NCBI RefSeq assembly: GCF_000371965.1
Contig: NZ_AQUO01000003.1
Location: 285,693 to 349,692 of the forward strand
Reading direction: 5' to 3'
DNA: 64,000 nt
Origin: Paracoccus sp. N5
GTDB lineage: Bacteria; Pseudomonadota; Alphaproteobacteria; Rhodobacterales; Rhodobacteraceae
In this document: piece by piece, positions 37,786 to 46,448 of the stretch
Layout of the letters: the number at the start of each line of letters is the position of its first letter
How positions within the stretch are numbered: the stretch's first letter is position 1
The notes under the pieces: model-generated
Told to the model about the DNA's origin: nothing
Seen by the model: only the letters and a program-made list of their open reading frames with translations
The model's database searches: none
Made by a program: the position numbers and the translations under genes

Positions 37786-38298
37786 GTGAAAACCATCCGA
37801 TTTCCCCGCCGCGCCGTCCTGTTGGGCGGGCTGGTAGCGTTTCTGTCCGGGTGTGCCAGCAAGTTCCGCAGCTATGACGGACCCGAAGTCACCCGTGTTC
37901 GGCTTTACAAGGGACAGCGCTTGCTTGTTCTCGACGGAGCCGATCGCGTCTTGCAAACCTATCCGGTCGGGCTGGGTTTCGCTCCTGAGGGTCACAAACA
38001 ATTCGAGGGGGATGGCCGGACTCCGGAAGGAGTTTACACAATCGACAGGCGAAACCCCAACAGCACCTACCATCTTTCGATTGGCATCTCTTATCCGAAC
38101 GAGGCCGACATCGCCTTTGCCGAAGCGCAGGGCCTTTCCCCCGGCGGCGACATCTTCATCCATGGTGGCCCACGCCCCGGCATCGACCCGACAAATGTCC
38201 GCGACTGGACAGCTGGCTGCATCGCGGTCACGGATCGGGAGATCGAGGACATCTATGCAATGGTGAAGGACGGGACACCTATCCACATCTTTGCATGA
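37786..38298 (+). CDS. Second L,D-transpeptidase (YkuD domain), probable lipoprotein
   Basis: A 170-residue protein with a lipoprotein-like signal (LLGGLVAFLSGCAS) and a YkuD catalytic site: IHGGP then DWTAGCIAVTD with Cys145. It starts at GTG 37786. It follows the P-type ATPase in the same direction and converges with lnt (10 bp gap). It probably shares the metal-induced transcript with the pump. Confidence 0.87.
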   Translation: MKTIRFPRRAVLLGGLVAFLSGCASKFRSYDGPEVTRVRLYKGQRLLVLDGADRVLQTYPVGLGFAPEGHKQFEGDGRTPEGVYTIDRRNPNSTYHLSIGISYPNEADIAFAEAQGLSPGGDIFIHGGPRPGIDPTNVRDWTAGCIAVTDREIEDIYAMVKDGTPIHIFA

Positions 38299-38307
38299 CG
38301 GTCTTTC

Positions 38308-39885
38308 TCATGCGGCGGTAGTGAGCCGTCGCATTGGCGCCATTGCCCAGCTCCACGAAGCCAAGATGAGCGCCAACAGCATCCAGTCCCCGAAGCTCGC
38401 GTAGAGTGTCGGCGGTCGCGCGGAGGGCAGGCTAGCGTCGATGATGCCCGTTTCGCCGGTATCGAGCCGCGCAACGATCTCTCCGCTCGCGTCGATGACC
38501 GCAGAGATGCCCGTATTCGCGGCTCGGATGACTGGAAGGCCTTCCTCTACGGCGCGCATACGTGCGGAAGCCAGATGCTGCTCGGGTCCGATGCTGGTGC
38601 CAAACCAGGCATCGTTTGTCGCGTTGAAAATCCAGTCCGGCCGGAACAGGTCGTCGACCACATGCCCTGGGAAGATGATCTCATAGCAGATCGCCACGGC
38701 GACCAGCGGCACACCCGGAAGCGCAAGCGTTCTCGGGCCCGGTCCGGGCGTAAAATCGCCCAGACCCGCCGTGAGCCGCTCGATGGGCAACCAGCCGCGG
38801 AATGGCACATATTCGCCGAAGGGCACGAGATGGTGTTTCGCGTATCCGGTCAGGATCTCGCCGGTCTCGTCAAATGCCTGGACCGTGTTGAAATATCGGG
38901 TGCCATCCTCGCTCGGTACACGGTCCGGCACACCGGTAAGCAGCACTCTGCCGTCTGGTAGCGCTGCGGCAATGCGGGCCCGTGCCTCCGTATCCTCATC
39001 GAGGAAACCCGGAAAGGCGGTTTCCGGCCAGAGAAGCACGTCGAAATCGCCGGGCCGGGTTGAAAGCTCAAGATAGCGCGCGAAGGTCGCCTCGCGGTTC
39101 TCGGGAGCCCATTTCTCCTCTTGTGGAATGTTGCCCTGGACGATGCGCAGGTCGACACCGGGTGGCTGTTGTGCATCCGACTGGAGGCGCAGCGTGCCGA
39201 CAGCCCACATCGTCGCGATTCCGGCCAGCGCCATGAGCGAGATGGTCAATCGTTGCCGCCCGGACGCCATAGCAGCCGCGCCAGGGAGTACCGCGACGAA
39301 CACGGTGAGAAAGCTTAGCCCATAGCTTCCGACCCAGGCGGCGGTCTGGCGAAGGGCGGCGTAGTCTACAAGTGCGTAACCGGCCAGGTTCCAGGGAAAC
39401 CCTGTCAGAACGTGACCACGCAACCACTCGGCCACGGTCCAGGAGGTCGCGAACAGGAGGCAGGCCAAGAGACTGCCCATGGCTCCGCGCCGCGCGATTT
39501 CGGCAAAAAGCGCAGCGGCAATGGCTGGGAAAATCGCGAGACCTGCGGACAATCCCGCGACCGCCGGAATCGCCATCGTCCCAAACCGCTCGGCCTCGAC
39601 GTAGAAACTTTCCGCGATCCACCAAATCCCGAAACCGAACTGGCCGAGACCAAACGCCCAGCCGACGAGGAAAGCGCGCCCGAAGGAGAGATCGCGAAGC
39701 CCGACAAACAACGCGGAATAGGCAACGGGAACGAGCAGGAGAATCGAAAGAGGCGGGAAAGTCAGAACGGTCATCGCCCCGGCGGCGAAACCAAGCGTCA
39801 TCCGCGAAAGCAAACGGTGGCGCAGAGCGATGCGGTTCAGAATTTCCGGCTTCACGACTTGATCGAACGCCGCGCGCTGATCCAT
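38308..39885 (-). CDS. lnt: Apolipoprotein N-acyltransferase
   Basis: A 525-residue inner-membrane enzyme that adds the third acyl chain to lipoproteins. N-terminal membrane helices (about 25-215) are followed by a nitrilase-like periplasmic domain with Glu in WPETAFPG, Lys in YAKHHLVPFGEY and Cys in VAICYEIIFPG, the E-K-C triad. It overlaps lspA by 34 bp. As Lnt is normally an essential chromosomal enzyme, this is probably an extra copy belonging to the island. Last gene of the ten-gene operon. Confidence 0.93.
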   Translation of the reverse strand: MDQRAAFDQVVKPEILNRIALRHRLLSRMTLGFAAGAMTVLTFPPLSILLLVPVAYSALFVGLRDLSFGRAFLVGWAFGLGQFGFGIWWIAESFYVEAERFGTMAIPAVAGLSAGLAIFPAIAAALFAEIARRGAMGSLLACLLFATSWTVAEWLRGHVLTGFPWNLAGYALVDYAALRQTAAWVGSYGLSFLTVFVAVLPGAAAMASGRQRLTISLMALAGIATMWAVGTLRLQSDAQQPPGVDLRIVQGNIPQEEKWAPENREATFARYLELSTRPGDFDVLLWPETAFPGFLDEDTEARARIAAALPDGRVLLTGVPDRVPSEDGTRYFNTVQAFDETGEILTGYAKHHLVPFGEYVPFRGWLPIERLTAGLGDFTPGPGPRTLALPGVPLVAVAICYEIIFPGHVVDDLFRPDWIFNATNDAWFGTSIGPEQHLASARMRAVEEGLPVIRAANTGISAVIDASGEIVARLDTGETGIIDASLPSARPPTLYASFGDWMLLALILASWSWAMAPMRRLTTAA

Positions 39886-40334
39886 GGCGCGGCGAGCAAG
39901 AGCCCCACGCCACTGACGACAAATACATCGGCCAAGTTGAAGGCAGGCCAATGTGTTGTGCCAATGTAGAAATCGAGAAAGTCTGTTACAGCCCGATACC
40001 GCACACGATCGATGACATTGCCCAGGGCTCCGCCAATGATCGCACCGTAGGCAAGCGTTTCCACCGCATTGTCGGCGCGAAACAGCATAACCCCCAGCCA
40101 AACACAGATGGCAAGAGCGAAAGCGATGAGGCTCCACCACGGCGCGCCGCCCAACATCCCGAAAGTCACGCCGTCATTACGATAAAAGACGAGGTTGAAT
40201 CCCGGAAACACGGGAATTCCGGCGCTTAAAGTGACGGCATTCGCAACGACAATGGCTTTGGTGATCTGATCGATCGCGAACGCAGCAAGTGCTGCGAAGA
40301 CGCCGATCATCGGAGATACCTTGTTTAGTGACAT
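39852..40334 (-). CDS. lspA: Lipoprotein signal peptidase (signal peptidase II)
   Basis: A 160-residue, four-helix aspartic protease. Catalytic Asp residues lie in NVIDRVRY and FNLADVFVV; FYRNDGVTFGML is the conserved loop. An LspA-like protein (PbrC) occurs in lead-resistance operons of other bacteria, which fits this metal island. ATG 40334 is preferred (an upstream in-frame ATG lies in the ZIP gene). Confidence 0.93.
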   Translation of the reverse strand: MSLNKVSPMIGVFAALAAFAIDQITKAIVVANAVTLSAGIPVFPGFNLVFYRNDGVTFGMLGGAPWWSLIAFALAICVWLGVMLFRADNAVETLAYGAIIGGALGNVIDRVRYRAVTDFLDFYIGTTHWPAFNLADVFVVSGVGLLLAAPWISARRSIKS

Positions 40335-40338
40335 TGCC

Positions 40339-41121
40339 TCATCCCAACCAGACATCAAGGAACAGCATCAGAACGAGCCCGACTGCGAGACCGAGCGTCG
40401 CCCTGTTCTGATGGCCGCTGCGATGGGTTTCGGGGATGATTTCGTGGCTAATGACGTAGAGCATTGCGCCCGCGGCAAAGGCCAGACCCCATGGAAGCAG
40501 CGGTTCCGACAGTGTGATGATGCCGGCCCCGAGCAAACCGCCAATCGGCTCGATCATGCCCGTCAGCGCCGCGATGCCCCAGGCGCGCAGCTTCGGATAT
40601 CCCTCGCCCAGCAGAGATACAGCGACGGCCAATCCTTCGGGCGCATTCTGAAGCCCGATGCCGATGGCGAGCGGCAGACCGCCCTCCATACCTCCGGATC
40701 CGAAGCCGACCCCAACCGCAAGGCCTTCGGGGAAGTTGTGGATCGTGATTGCGATGATGAACAGCCAGACCCGCCGCAAAGACGCCGCTTCGGGCCCTTC
40801 GCGTCCCGTCTTGAAGTGCTCGTGCGGCAGCTTTTCGTTCATCAGGGCGACAGCCCCCATGCCCAGAAGAATCGAAACGCATACGATGGCCGCAGGCATC
40901 GCGCCGTTTTCGAACATCGGCTCCGCCGCATCCAATGCCGGGATGATCAGCGAAAAGAAAGAAGCGGCGAGCATCACACCGGCAGCGAAGCCGAGCGACA
41001 GATCGCGTGTGGCCCGAGACGGGATGCGCCCGAACAGCACGGGAACTGCTCCGACTGCTGTGAGCGATCCGGCGGCAAGACTTCCGAGAAAGCCGAGCAT
41101 TATCGGAGACAGATTTTCCAT
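40339..41121 (-). CDS. ZIP-family divalent metal transporter
   Basis: A 260-residue membrane protein with eight predicted helices. The metal-site helices IHNFPEGLAVGVGFGSG and LQNAPEGLAVAVSLLGEG carry the paired H/N-x3-E ligands of the GufA/ZIP group. ZIPs usually move Zn or Fe into the cytoplasm, which is unexpected in a resistance operon; it may restore zinc when exporters are induced. The gene sits 4 bp before lspA. Confidence 0.9.
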   Translation of the reverse strand: MENLSPIMLGFLGSLAAGSLTAVGAVPVLFGRIPSRATRDLSLGFAAGVMLAASFFSLIIPALDAAEPMFENGAMPAAIVCVSILLGMGAVALMNEKLPHEHFKTGREGPEAASLRRVWLFIIAITIHNFPEGLAVGVGFGSGGMEGGLPLAIGIGLQNAPEGLAVAVSLLGEGYPKLRAWGIAALTGMIEPIGGLLGAGIITLSEPLLPWGLAFAAGAMLYVISHEIIPETHRSGHQNRATLGLAVGLVLMLFLDVWLG

Positions 41122-41133
41122 GGGCGGGCCAGA

Positions 41134-41589
41134 TTATCCTTCGGCGTAGCTCGAAAAGACTTCCGTCGACCCGTCCTTGCGGATGAGGAAGACATCATAG
41201 GCCTCGCGGTCGTCTTCTGGCCCCATGCCGGGCGAGCCATAGGGCATCCCCGGAACAGCGAGGCCGACGGCGTCCGGGCGCTCCTCGAGAAGGCGGCGGA
41301 TGTCAGCGGCCGGTACATGGCCCTCGATCACGTAGCCGTCAATGAGCGCGGTGTGGCAGGAGACCATGCGCTGCGGCACGCCGTTGTCTAGCTTGAAGCG
41401 CACGAGAAGCCCGCCGAACATGTCCTGGCCGGTCGGCACAAACCCGTTCTCTTCGAGATGTTTCATCCACGAGAGGCAGCAGCCGCATCCGTTGGTCTTG
41501 CGGACGTCGATCGCCGTTGCCTCTGCGAGGGCCTGGGCCGCTGGGAACAGGGCGAGCGTGATGGCAAGAACTTGTGTCATGCGTTTCAT
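41134..41589 (-). CDS. DUF411 periplasmic metal-binding protein
   Basis: A 151-residue exported protein (signal peptide to about residue 22, AQALAEA). It has the DUF411 pattern KTNGCGCCLSWMKHLEENGF, MVSCHTALIDGYVIEGHVPAADI and GLAVPGMPYGSPGM. Cys, His and Met residues suggest a copper-binding role as in other DUF411 proteins near copper genes. It lies 3 bp after the M23 peptidase gene. Confidence 0.87.
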   Translation of the reverse strand: MKRMTQVLAITLALFPAAQALAEATAIDVRKTNGCGCCLSWMKHLEENGFVPTGQDMFGGLLVRFKLDNGVPQRMVSCHTALIDGYVIEGHVPAADIRRLLEERPDAVGLAVPGMPYGSPGMGPEDDREAYDVFLIRKDGSTEVFSSYAEG

Positions 41590-41592
41590 GGG

Positions 41593-42966
41593 TCAGAGCC
41601 TTTCGGTTGTCGTTTTGGCAATCTCGCTGCCGAGGTTTTCATTCAGAAGCGCCCGCGCCTCGGCCAGACGCGAGAGCGCGGCGGTATCATCCGCATCGCT
41701 CTCGGCCGCTTCGGCGAGCCGGTCGTCAGAGAGGGGGTCAGTCGGGCGCCCATCCACGAGCACCTCATAGTGCAGGTTCGGACCTGTCGCCGTGCCAGTC
41801 GCGCCGACGCGGCCGATCACGTCTCCCGCCGCAACGCGTTGGCCTTGTGCCAAGTCTTCCGGCACGGCGCTCAGATGCGCGTAGCGCGTCATGGTGTCGG
41901 AGCCGTGCAAGATTTCGACCACGCGACCATATCCGCCGCGCCAGCCGATGAAATTGACCCGCCCCGGTGCCGTCGCTTGAACCGGTGTCCCACGTGCCGC
42001 TGCAAAATCGACGCCGGTGTGCATCCGGACGTTGCCAAAGACCGGATGCGTGCGGCGTCCGAACACCGAGCTGAGGCGCGCACCCTCTACCGGCTGTGCG
42101 AAGACGCGCAGCACCTCGCCATCGACGTAGATCGTCGCCTGACCGCTGCCGTCGTCCGGCCATACGATCTCGTAAAGCGAACCGCCGATCTCCAGTGCGG
42201 CGAAGGCGAGTTCGGGCTGTCCGATCCTGTCCTCTCCGACCCGCGCCTCACGCCAGAGAAGCCTTAGTGTTTCGCCACCGGCCATCTCGCGGCGGAAATC
42301 CACGGTCCCACCCAGCATCTGCGCAAGGTCCACGGAAAAACGGGCGGGTATGCCGGCTTCGTCGAGTGCCGCGAAGATCGAGCTGTCGATCATGGCTTCG
42401 CCGGCAAGGGTTACGATTTCCGGATCCGGAGCCACGACCTGCGTGGACATCTGCTCGCCGAAAACCACCTCGATCCGAACCCCGTCCTCGACGGCGAGTG
42501 AGACGGTGCGGGGGCTGCCGTCCACGGTCGAAGCGACAGTGACCGAGTGCCCCGGCCGCAGCCGTCGCAGATCGTATTCCGCACCAAGCGCGAGGGCAAC
42601 TTCGGCTCTGTCAGGTGCCGCAAGACCGGCCTCTGACAGCAAGAAATCGAGCGTTTCGCCCGGAGCAATGTCGCGCGACCACGTCGACAGGGGTGGCTCG
42701 ATCGCTTGCACCGGCCTGTCGGCAAACGCGGCCTGCAGAAGGGGCAGCGGGCTGAGGTCGGGTGCATCGTCTGCCCATGCCGCCGCGGGCAGCGTCACGG
42801 GGATGTCAACGTTCTGGGGGGCTTCAGGACCTTGGGGCATCCAGCTACCTGCCTGGGCAAGTTCCGGCGGCACGGGTTCTTTCGACATGGAATCAGAGAT
42901 GGCGATAGCCGCTCCCGAAACCGTCCCCGCAATTGCGACACAAGCCGCCAAAGTTCTGAGCCTCAT
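41593..42966 (-). CDS. M23-family metallopeptidase (LytM-type)
   Basis: A 457-residue exported protein with an N-terminal signal/anchor (LAACVAIAGTVSGAAIA). An OapA/LysM-like middle region (LDFLLSEAGLAAPDRAEVALAL) precedes a C-terminal LytM domain with HTGVDFAAARGTPV, YGRVVEILH and PNLHYEVLVDGR. The first His of the usual HxH is Asn here, a variation also seen in other family members. It would cut peptidoglycan cross-bridges or act as an activator. Its stop-start spacing puts it in the metal operon. Confidence 0.87.
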   Translation of the reverse strand: MRLRTLAACVAIAGTVSGAAIAISDSMSKEPVPPELAQAGSWMPQGPEAPQNVDIPVTLPAAAWADDAPDLSPLPLLQAAFADRPVQAIEPPLSTWSRDIAPGETLDFLLSEAGLAAPDRAEVALALGAEYDLRRLRPGHSVTVASTVDGSPRTVSLAVEDGVRIEVVFGEQMSTQVVAPDPEIVTLAGEAMIDSSIFAALDEAGIPARFSVDLAQMLGGTVDFRREMAGGETLRLLWREARVGEDRIGQPELAFAALEIGGSLYEIVWPDDGSGQATIYVDGEVLRVFAQPVEGARLSSVFGRRTHPVFGNVRMHTGVDFAAARGTPVQATAPGRVNFIGWRGGYGRVVEILHGSDTMTRYAHLSAVPEDLAQGQRVAAGDVIGRVGATGTATGPNLHYEVLVDGRPTDPLSDDRLAEAAESDADDTAALSRLAEARALLNENLGSEIAKTTTERL

Positions 42967-43589
42967 GTCGCCCCCTCCATTTCTTCTTCCAGCGCGCGGC
43001 GGATCTTCGGCACCGCGAATTCTTTGGGCTCGTGATAGTCGATCATGGTGACGAATCGCCCAGAGGCTGCGAACAGGAAGACGCTCGCGGTGTGGTTCAT
43101 CGTGTAATCGCCGCTCTCCGCCGGTACTCGCTCGTAGGTGGCGCGGAAGCCGTCCGCGACGCGCGCTATCTGCTCTTCCGGTCCCGTCCAGCCGCGGATC
43201 GCCGGATGGAAGTAGCCGACATATTCGGCCATCGTTTCGACAGTGTCGCGCTCGGGATCGACCGTGATGAAAACCACGTTCATCTCGTCGGCCTCGTCTC
43301 CCAGATCGTCGAGCCATCCCGAAATGTCAGAAAGCGTGGTCGGGCAGACATCGGGACAGTAGGTGAAGCCGAAGAACGCCATCGTCGGGCGACCGATCAG
43401 GGTTTCCGGCCCGACCGCGTTGCCCTCATGATCCGTCAGACGGAAATCCATCTCGGTCAGGGCCACAGGCCGCTGCCCGACAGGTTCGGGTCCACCGGGT
43501 CCATCGACCTGCCACCAACCGACGAAGAGCATCAGGGCGACCGCCCCGACACCAGCCGCGCCGTACCCCAGGACCGCCCGTCGCCGCAT
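42963..43589 (-). CDS. SCO1/SenC-family copper chaperone (copy 1)
   Basis: A 208-residue thioredoxin-fold protein with an N-terminal membrane anchor and the copper site TYCPDVCPTT plus a distal His in DYTMNHTASVFLF. SCO proteins deliver copper to cytochrome oxidase CuA or reduce it. It overlaps the PCuAC gene upstream and the M23 gene downstream by 4 bp each (ATGA-type). Confidence 0.92.
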   Translation of the reverse strand: MRRRAVLGYGAAGVGAVALMLFVGWWQVDGPGGPEPVGQRPVALTEMDFRLTDHEGNAVGPETLIGRPTMAFFGFTYCPDVCPTTLSDISGWLDDLGDEADEMNVVFITVDPERDTVETMAEYVGYFHPAIRGWTGPEEQIARVADGFRATYERVPAESGDYTMNHTASVFLFAASGRFVTMIDYHEPKEFAVPKIRRALEEEMEGAT

Positions 43590-44056
43590 CAGTCCTCTGG
43601 CCCCCGCGCGGCGATTCCGAGGATCGGCACCTTGACCGTCACTTCGCCTCCGTCGTCGAAAAGCAGGGTCAGCGGAAAGGTGTCCCCTTCCGTCATCGGT
43701 TCTTGTAGCCGCATCAGCATTGCGTGCAGGCCCCCCGGTTCGAGCGCGACGCTCTCGCCCGGGGCGATCGCGATCTCCCCCGCCGGGCTCATGGAGCTCA
43801 CACCTTCGGCATTGGTCTTCGTCTCGTGGATTTCGGGCATCATCGCGAGCGGTGTTGTAAGGCCGATCAGCGTCACCGGCTCGTCGCCAGTGTTGCGGAT
43901 CGTCATGTAAGCGGCCCCGGGACGGTTCATCCCGATGGAGGCGCGGGACCACGCGTTCTCGACGACAACATCCTCGGGTCCGGCCAGCGCGGGCACCGAG
44001 AGCCCTCCAAGGGTCAAAAGCGCGGCCAGTGTGCCAGTCAAAATATACTTTTTCAT
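43589..44056 (-). CDS. PCu(A)C-type periplasmic copper chaperone
   Basis: A 155-residue exported protein with a signal peptide (to about residue 25). Its copper motif of His and Met ligands is spread over EIHETKTNAEGVSSM and GLHAMLMRL (the H-x10-M-x21-H-x-M pattern). It works with SCO in oxidase CuA assembly, and here sits directly upstream of sco. Confidence 0.92.
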   Translation of the reverse strand: MKKYILTGTLAALLTLGGLSVPALAGPEDVVVENAWSRASIGMNRPGAAYMTIRNTGDEPVTLIGLTTPLAMMPEIHETKTNAEGVSSMSPAGEIAIAPGESVALEPGGLHAMLMRLQEPMTEGDTFPLTLLFDDGGEVTVKVPILGIAARGPED

Positions 44057-44079
44057 CGTTCTGATCCTGCCCTTTCCAT

Positions 44080-44739
44080 TCAGCTTTGCGCGGCAGCGAC
44101 TTCGGCGGCCACCAGACGACGCAACTCTGCCTCCCCGAATGGATCGAGCGGCTTGCCGTTCACAAAGAATGTGGGCGTCTGGCGAATTCCCACGGCCTCG
44201 ACGTCAGCACGATCCTGGTTAAGGATCGCCACGACACCGGGTGCCAGCATTTGCGTGCGCGCGGCTTCGGCATCGAGTCCGGCCGTGGCGGCGATCTGAA
44301 GGATCAGGCCAGGCGCCGGGGCACCGTGCGACGCCCATCTCGGCTGTTCCCGCAGAACGGCCTCGAGCACCGGCACGTAAACGTCCTGCATGCGCGCCGC
44401 TTCGAGCACGCGGATGGCTTCCTCGGATGCCGCGCCGTGGAAGGGCGTGTAGCGGATCACGACGCGGACAGCTTCCCCATGCTCGGCCATGATGTCCTTC
44501 ACGATGGGATGAAAGGCGCGACAGGCCTCGCAGGCCGGATCGAAGAATTCGACGATCGTGACGGGCGCATCCGCAGGCCCGAGGATGGGCGAGTAGGGGC
44601 GGATCATCGCCTCCGCAAGTTCCGGAGCAACGGGCTCCGCTTCGGCCACTGGGCCGGGGCGGATTGCAAACCAGGTGGCTCCGCCGAAACCGGCGGCGCC
44701 GAGGGCAAGAACGGACAGGATCAGGCCGCGTCGATTCAT
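44080..44739 (-). CDS. DsbA-family thiol:disulfide oxidoreductase
   Basis: A 219-residue exported thioredoxin-fold protein. N-terminal anchor/signal, then VTIVEFFDPACEACRAFHP with a CEAC active site, and cis-Pro in GIRQTPTFFVNGKPL. It overlaps dsbB by 4 bp, so the two form an oxidising pair for periplasmic proteins such as the SCO, DUF411 and lipoprotein products of the same operon. Confidence 0.9.
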   Translation of the reverse strand: MNRRGLILSVLALGAAGFGGATWFAIRPGPVAEAEPVAPELAEAMIRPYSPILGPADAPVTIVEFFDPACEACRAFHPIVKDIMAEHGEAVRVVIRYTPFHGAASEEAIRVLEAARMQDVYVPVLEAVLREQPRWASHGAPAPGLILQIAATAGLDAEAARTQMLAPGVVAILNQDRADVEAVGIRQTPTFFVNGKPLDPFGEAELRRLVAAEVAAAQS

Positions 44740-45158
44740 GTTCGTGTGTCCTTCAATGAAAGGGCCGACAGCGCCCCGATCAGCGCGAAGGCGGCGAGCG
44801 CCATCAGCGGGATAGGGATGCCGAAGACCAGTTGGTTGTCATCGGTGCAAGAGGGGCCGGTGGCCGTGCAGGGCTGGACGCGTTCGGGAACAAGACCGAC
44901 GTACAGCCCCATGTGCCAGAGGGCGATTGCGCCGCCGCCAAGCGCCAATGCGATGCCGTAGCGCCCCACGCGGCCGTCCCGCCACCAAAGGCCGAGCCCG
45001 AGGACAATGGCCAAGGGGAACATGAAGGCGCGCTGGAACCAGCACAGCACACAGGGCGTCTGCCCCAGCACCTCGCCGACAAAAAGCACGGCAAGCGAGG
45101 CGACGAGCGCGATGATCCACGCCAGCCCGAGGGCTGTTTCTCCGGACATACGGTTCAT
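44736..45158 (-). CDS. dsbB: Disulfide bond formation protein B (DsbB family)
   Basis: A 140-residue membrane protein with four helices. The first Cys pair is in QTPCVLCWFQRAFM and the second in QPCTATGPSCTDDN, as in DsbB, which reoxidises DsbA with quinone. ATG 45158 chosen because the start then matches the family; it is 5 bp after the second sco gene. Confidence 0.9.
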   Translation of the reverse strand: MNRMSGETALGLAWIIALVASLAVLFVGEVLGQTPCVLCWFQRAFMFPLAIVLGLGLWWRDGRVGRYGIALALGGGAIALWHMGLYVGLVPERVQPCTATGPSCTDDNQLVFGIPIPLMALAAFALIGALSALSLKDTRT

Positions 45159-45163
45159 GTCGG

Positions 45164-45766
45164 TCAGAACCTCTCTTCCAGATCGGCGAGTATCTCTTCG
45201 GCGGAGGTGCCGTAGGGCCACGAGTCGGCGAAGCCCGCGTCGGGATCGAAGAGGAACAAATGCGACGTGTGGCCCATCGTGTAACCATCCGGCGCCGCAG
45301 CCTCTTCGACGCGTTCAAAGAAGATCGGAAACGTCTCGGATGTGGCGGCGATCTGTTCCGGCGTGCCGGTCAGACCGATGATGCCCGCATCGAACAGCGG
45401 GACGTATTCGGCGAGTGCGGCGGGCGTGTCCCGTTCGGGGTCGATGGTGATGAAAATCGGCTGGACCTTGGCGGCATCGTCGCCCAGACCGTCCATCACC
45501 GCCGCGACCTCAGATAGGGTCGTCGGGCAGACGTCGGGGCAGTTGGTAAAGCCGAAAAAAACCAGCATCCAGCGCCCCGCAAAGTCCTCCTCGGTTTGAA
45601 CCATACCCTGGTGGTCCGTCAGTTCGAACTCAGCGAAAAAAGGCGGCTCGGCGTCAGTTCGGGCGCTATCGGCACGATAATCGGACCATAGCAAGAGCCA
45701 TACGAAGGCAAGCGCTGCCACGCCTGCCAAAACCCAAAGAAACTTCTGTGCCGATGTAAGGGACAA
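45164..45766 (-). CDS. SCO1/SenC-family copper chaperone (copy 2)
   Basis: A 200-residue protein with one N-terminal membrane helix (LWVLAGVAALAFVWLLLW), the CPDVC motif in GFTNCPDVCPTTL and distal His in YTMGHTSHLFLF. No ATG is available; TTG 45766 is the likely start. It is the promoter-proximal gene of the ten-gene minus-strand operon that begins at MerR-type promoter C. Confidence 0.88.
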   Translation of the reverse strand: MSLTSAQKFLWVLAGVAALAFVWLLLWSDYRADSARTDAEPPFFAEFELTDHQGMVQTEEDFAGRWMLVFFGFTNCPDVCPTTLSEVAAVMDGLGDDAAKVQPIFITIDPERDTPAALAEYVPLFDAGIIGLTGTPEQIAATSETFPIFFERVEEAAAPDGYTMGHTSHLFLFDPDAGFADSWPYGTSAEEILADLEERF

Positions 45767-45801
45767 TCCTGTTCGCCTGTTTTTGATTCTTATTGCAAGT
45801 G

Positions 45802-45832
45802 CGGATACATCCTCTAGCCGCTAGAGGTTCAA
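45802..45832 (-). promoter_or_regulatory. MerR-type promoter C, for the sco-dsb-lspA-lnt operon
   Basis: Read on the minus strand: TTGAAC (45827-45832), a 19-bp spacer with perfect dyad CCTCTAG-CGG-CTAGAGG-type arms, and TATCCG (45802-45807). It fires toward the second sco gene. The merR gene lies on the other side, divergently oriented, so the site may also autoregulate merR. Confidence 0.78.
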
Positions 45833-45937
45833 GCACGAAATCATGGTATAGCTTGAACTCACGCGTCTGTGAAACCGACACTTGTTTATTCCGACGGCAA
45901 AACCTACACAAACTGTATCTTTTTCATGGAGGCGAAA

Positions 45938-46366
45938 ATGCTCACGATCGGTACTCTGTCAAAGAAGACTGGCACGAAGGTGCAGACCATCCGGTACTAC
46001 GAACAGATTGGGCTCATGCCCGAACCTGGCAGGACCGAAGGCGGGCAGAGGCGCTACGACAATGCACAGCTCGACCGGCTGTCCTTCATCCGCCATTCGC
46101 GACAACTCGGTTTCTCGCTCGATGCGATCCGCGAGCTGCTCGACCTCAGCGACCATCCCAACCGGCCCTGTGATGAGGCTGATGCCATCGCGCGTCGCCA
46201 GCTCAAACAGGTGGAGCAGCGCATGGCCCGCCTGAAGGCGCTGCGCACGGAACTGAAACGCATGGTTCACGAATGCAGCGGCGGGCGGACGGGAGATTGC
46301 AAGGTGCTTGAGGTGTTGCGGGACCATTCGGAATGCTTGACCGAACACGAGGAAATCGGGGCCTGA
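45938..46366 (+). CDS. MerR-family divalent-metal-responsive regulator (CadR/PbrR/ZntR-like)
   Basis: A 142-residue activator. The N-terminal MerR helix-turn-helix (IGTLSKKTGTKVQTIRYYEQIGLMPEP) is followed by a long dimerisation helix and a metal loop. Cys78, Cys113 and Cys121 sit where ZntR, CadR and PbrR place their metal ligands, marking a sensor for Zn, Cd or Pb, not Cu(I). ATG 45938 follows GGAGGCGAAA. It probably controls the four dyad promoters in this island. Confidence 0.9.
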   Translation: MLTIGTLSKKTGTKVQTIRYYEQIGLMPEPGRTEGGQRRYDNAQLDRLSFIRHSRQLGFSLDAIRELLDLSDHPNRPCDEADAIARRQLKQVEQRMARLKALRTELKRMVHECSGGRTGDCKVLEVLRDHSECLTEHEEIGA

Positions 46367-46448
46367 AGGAATTCAGCCAACATTCCGGCTGGAACGCAGA
46401 TCTGCCGCAGAAGTTAATGTGTCGTACAACACAAGCTGGAACCACAAA

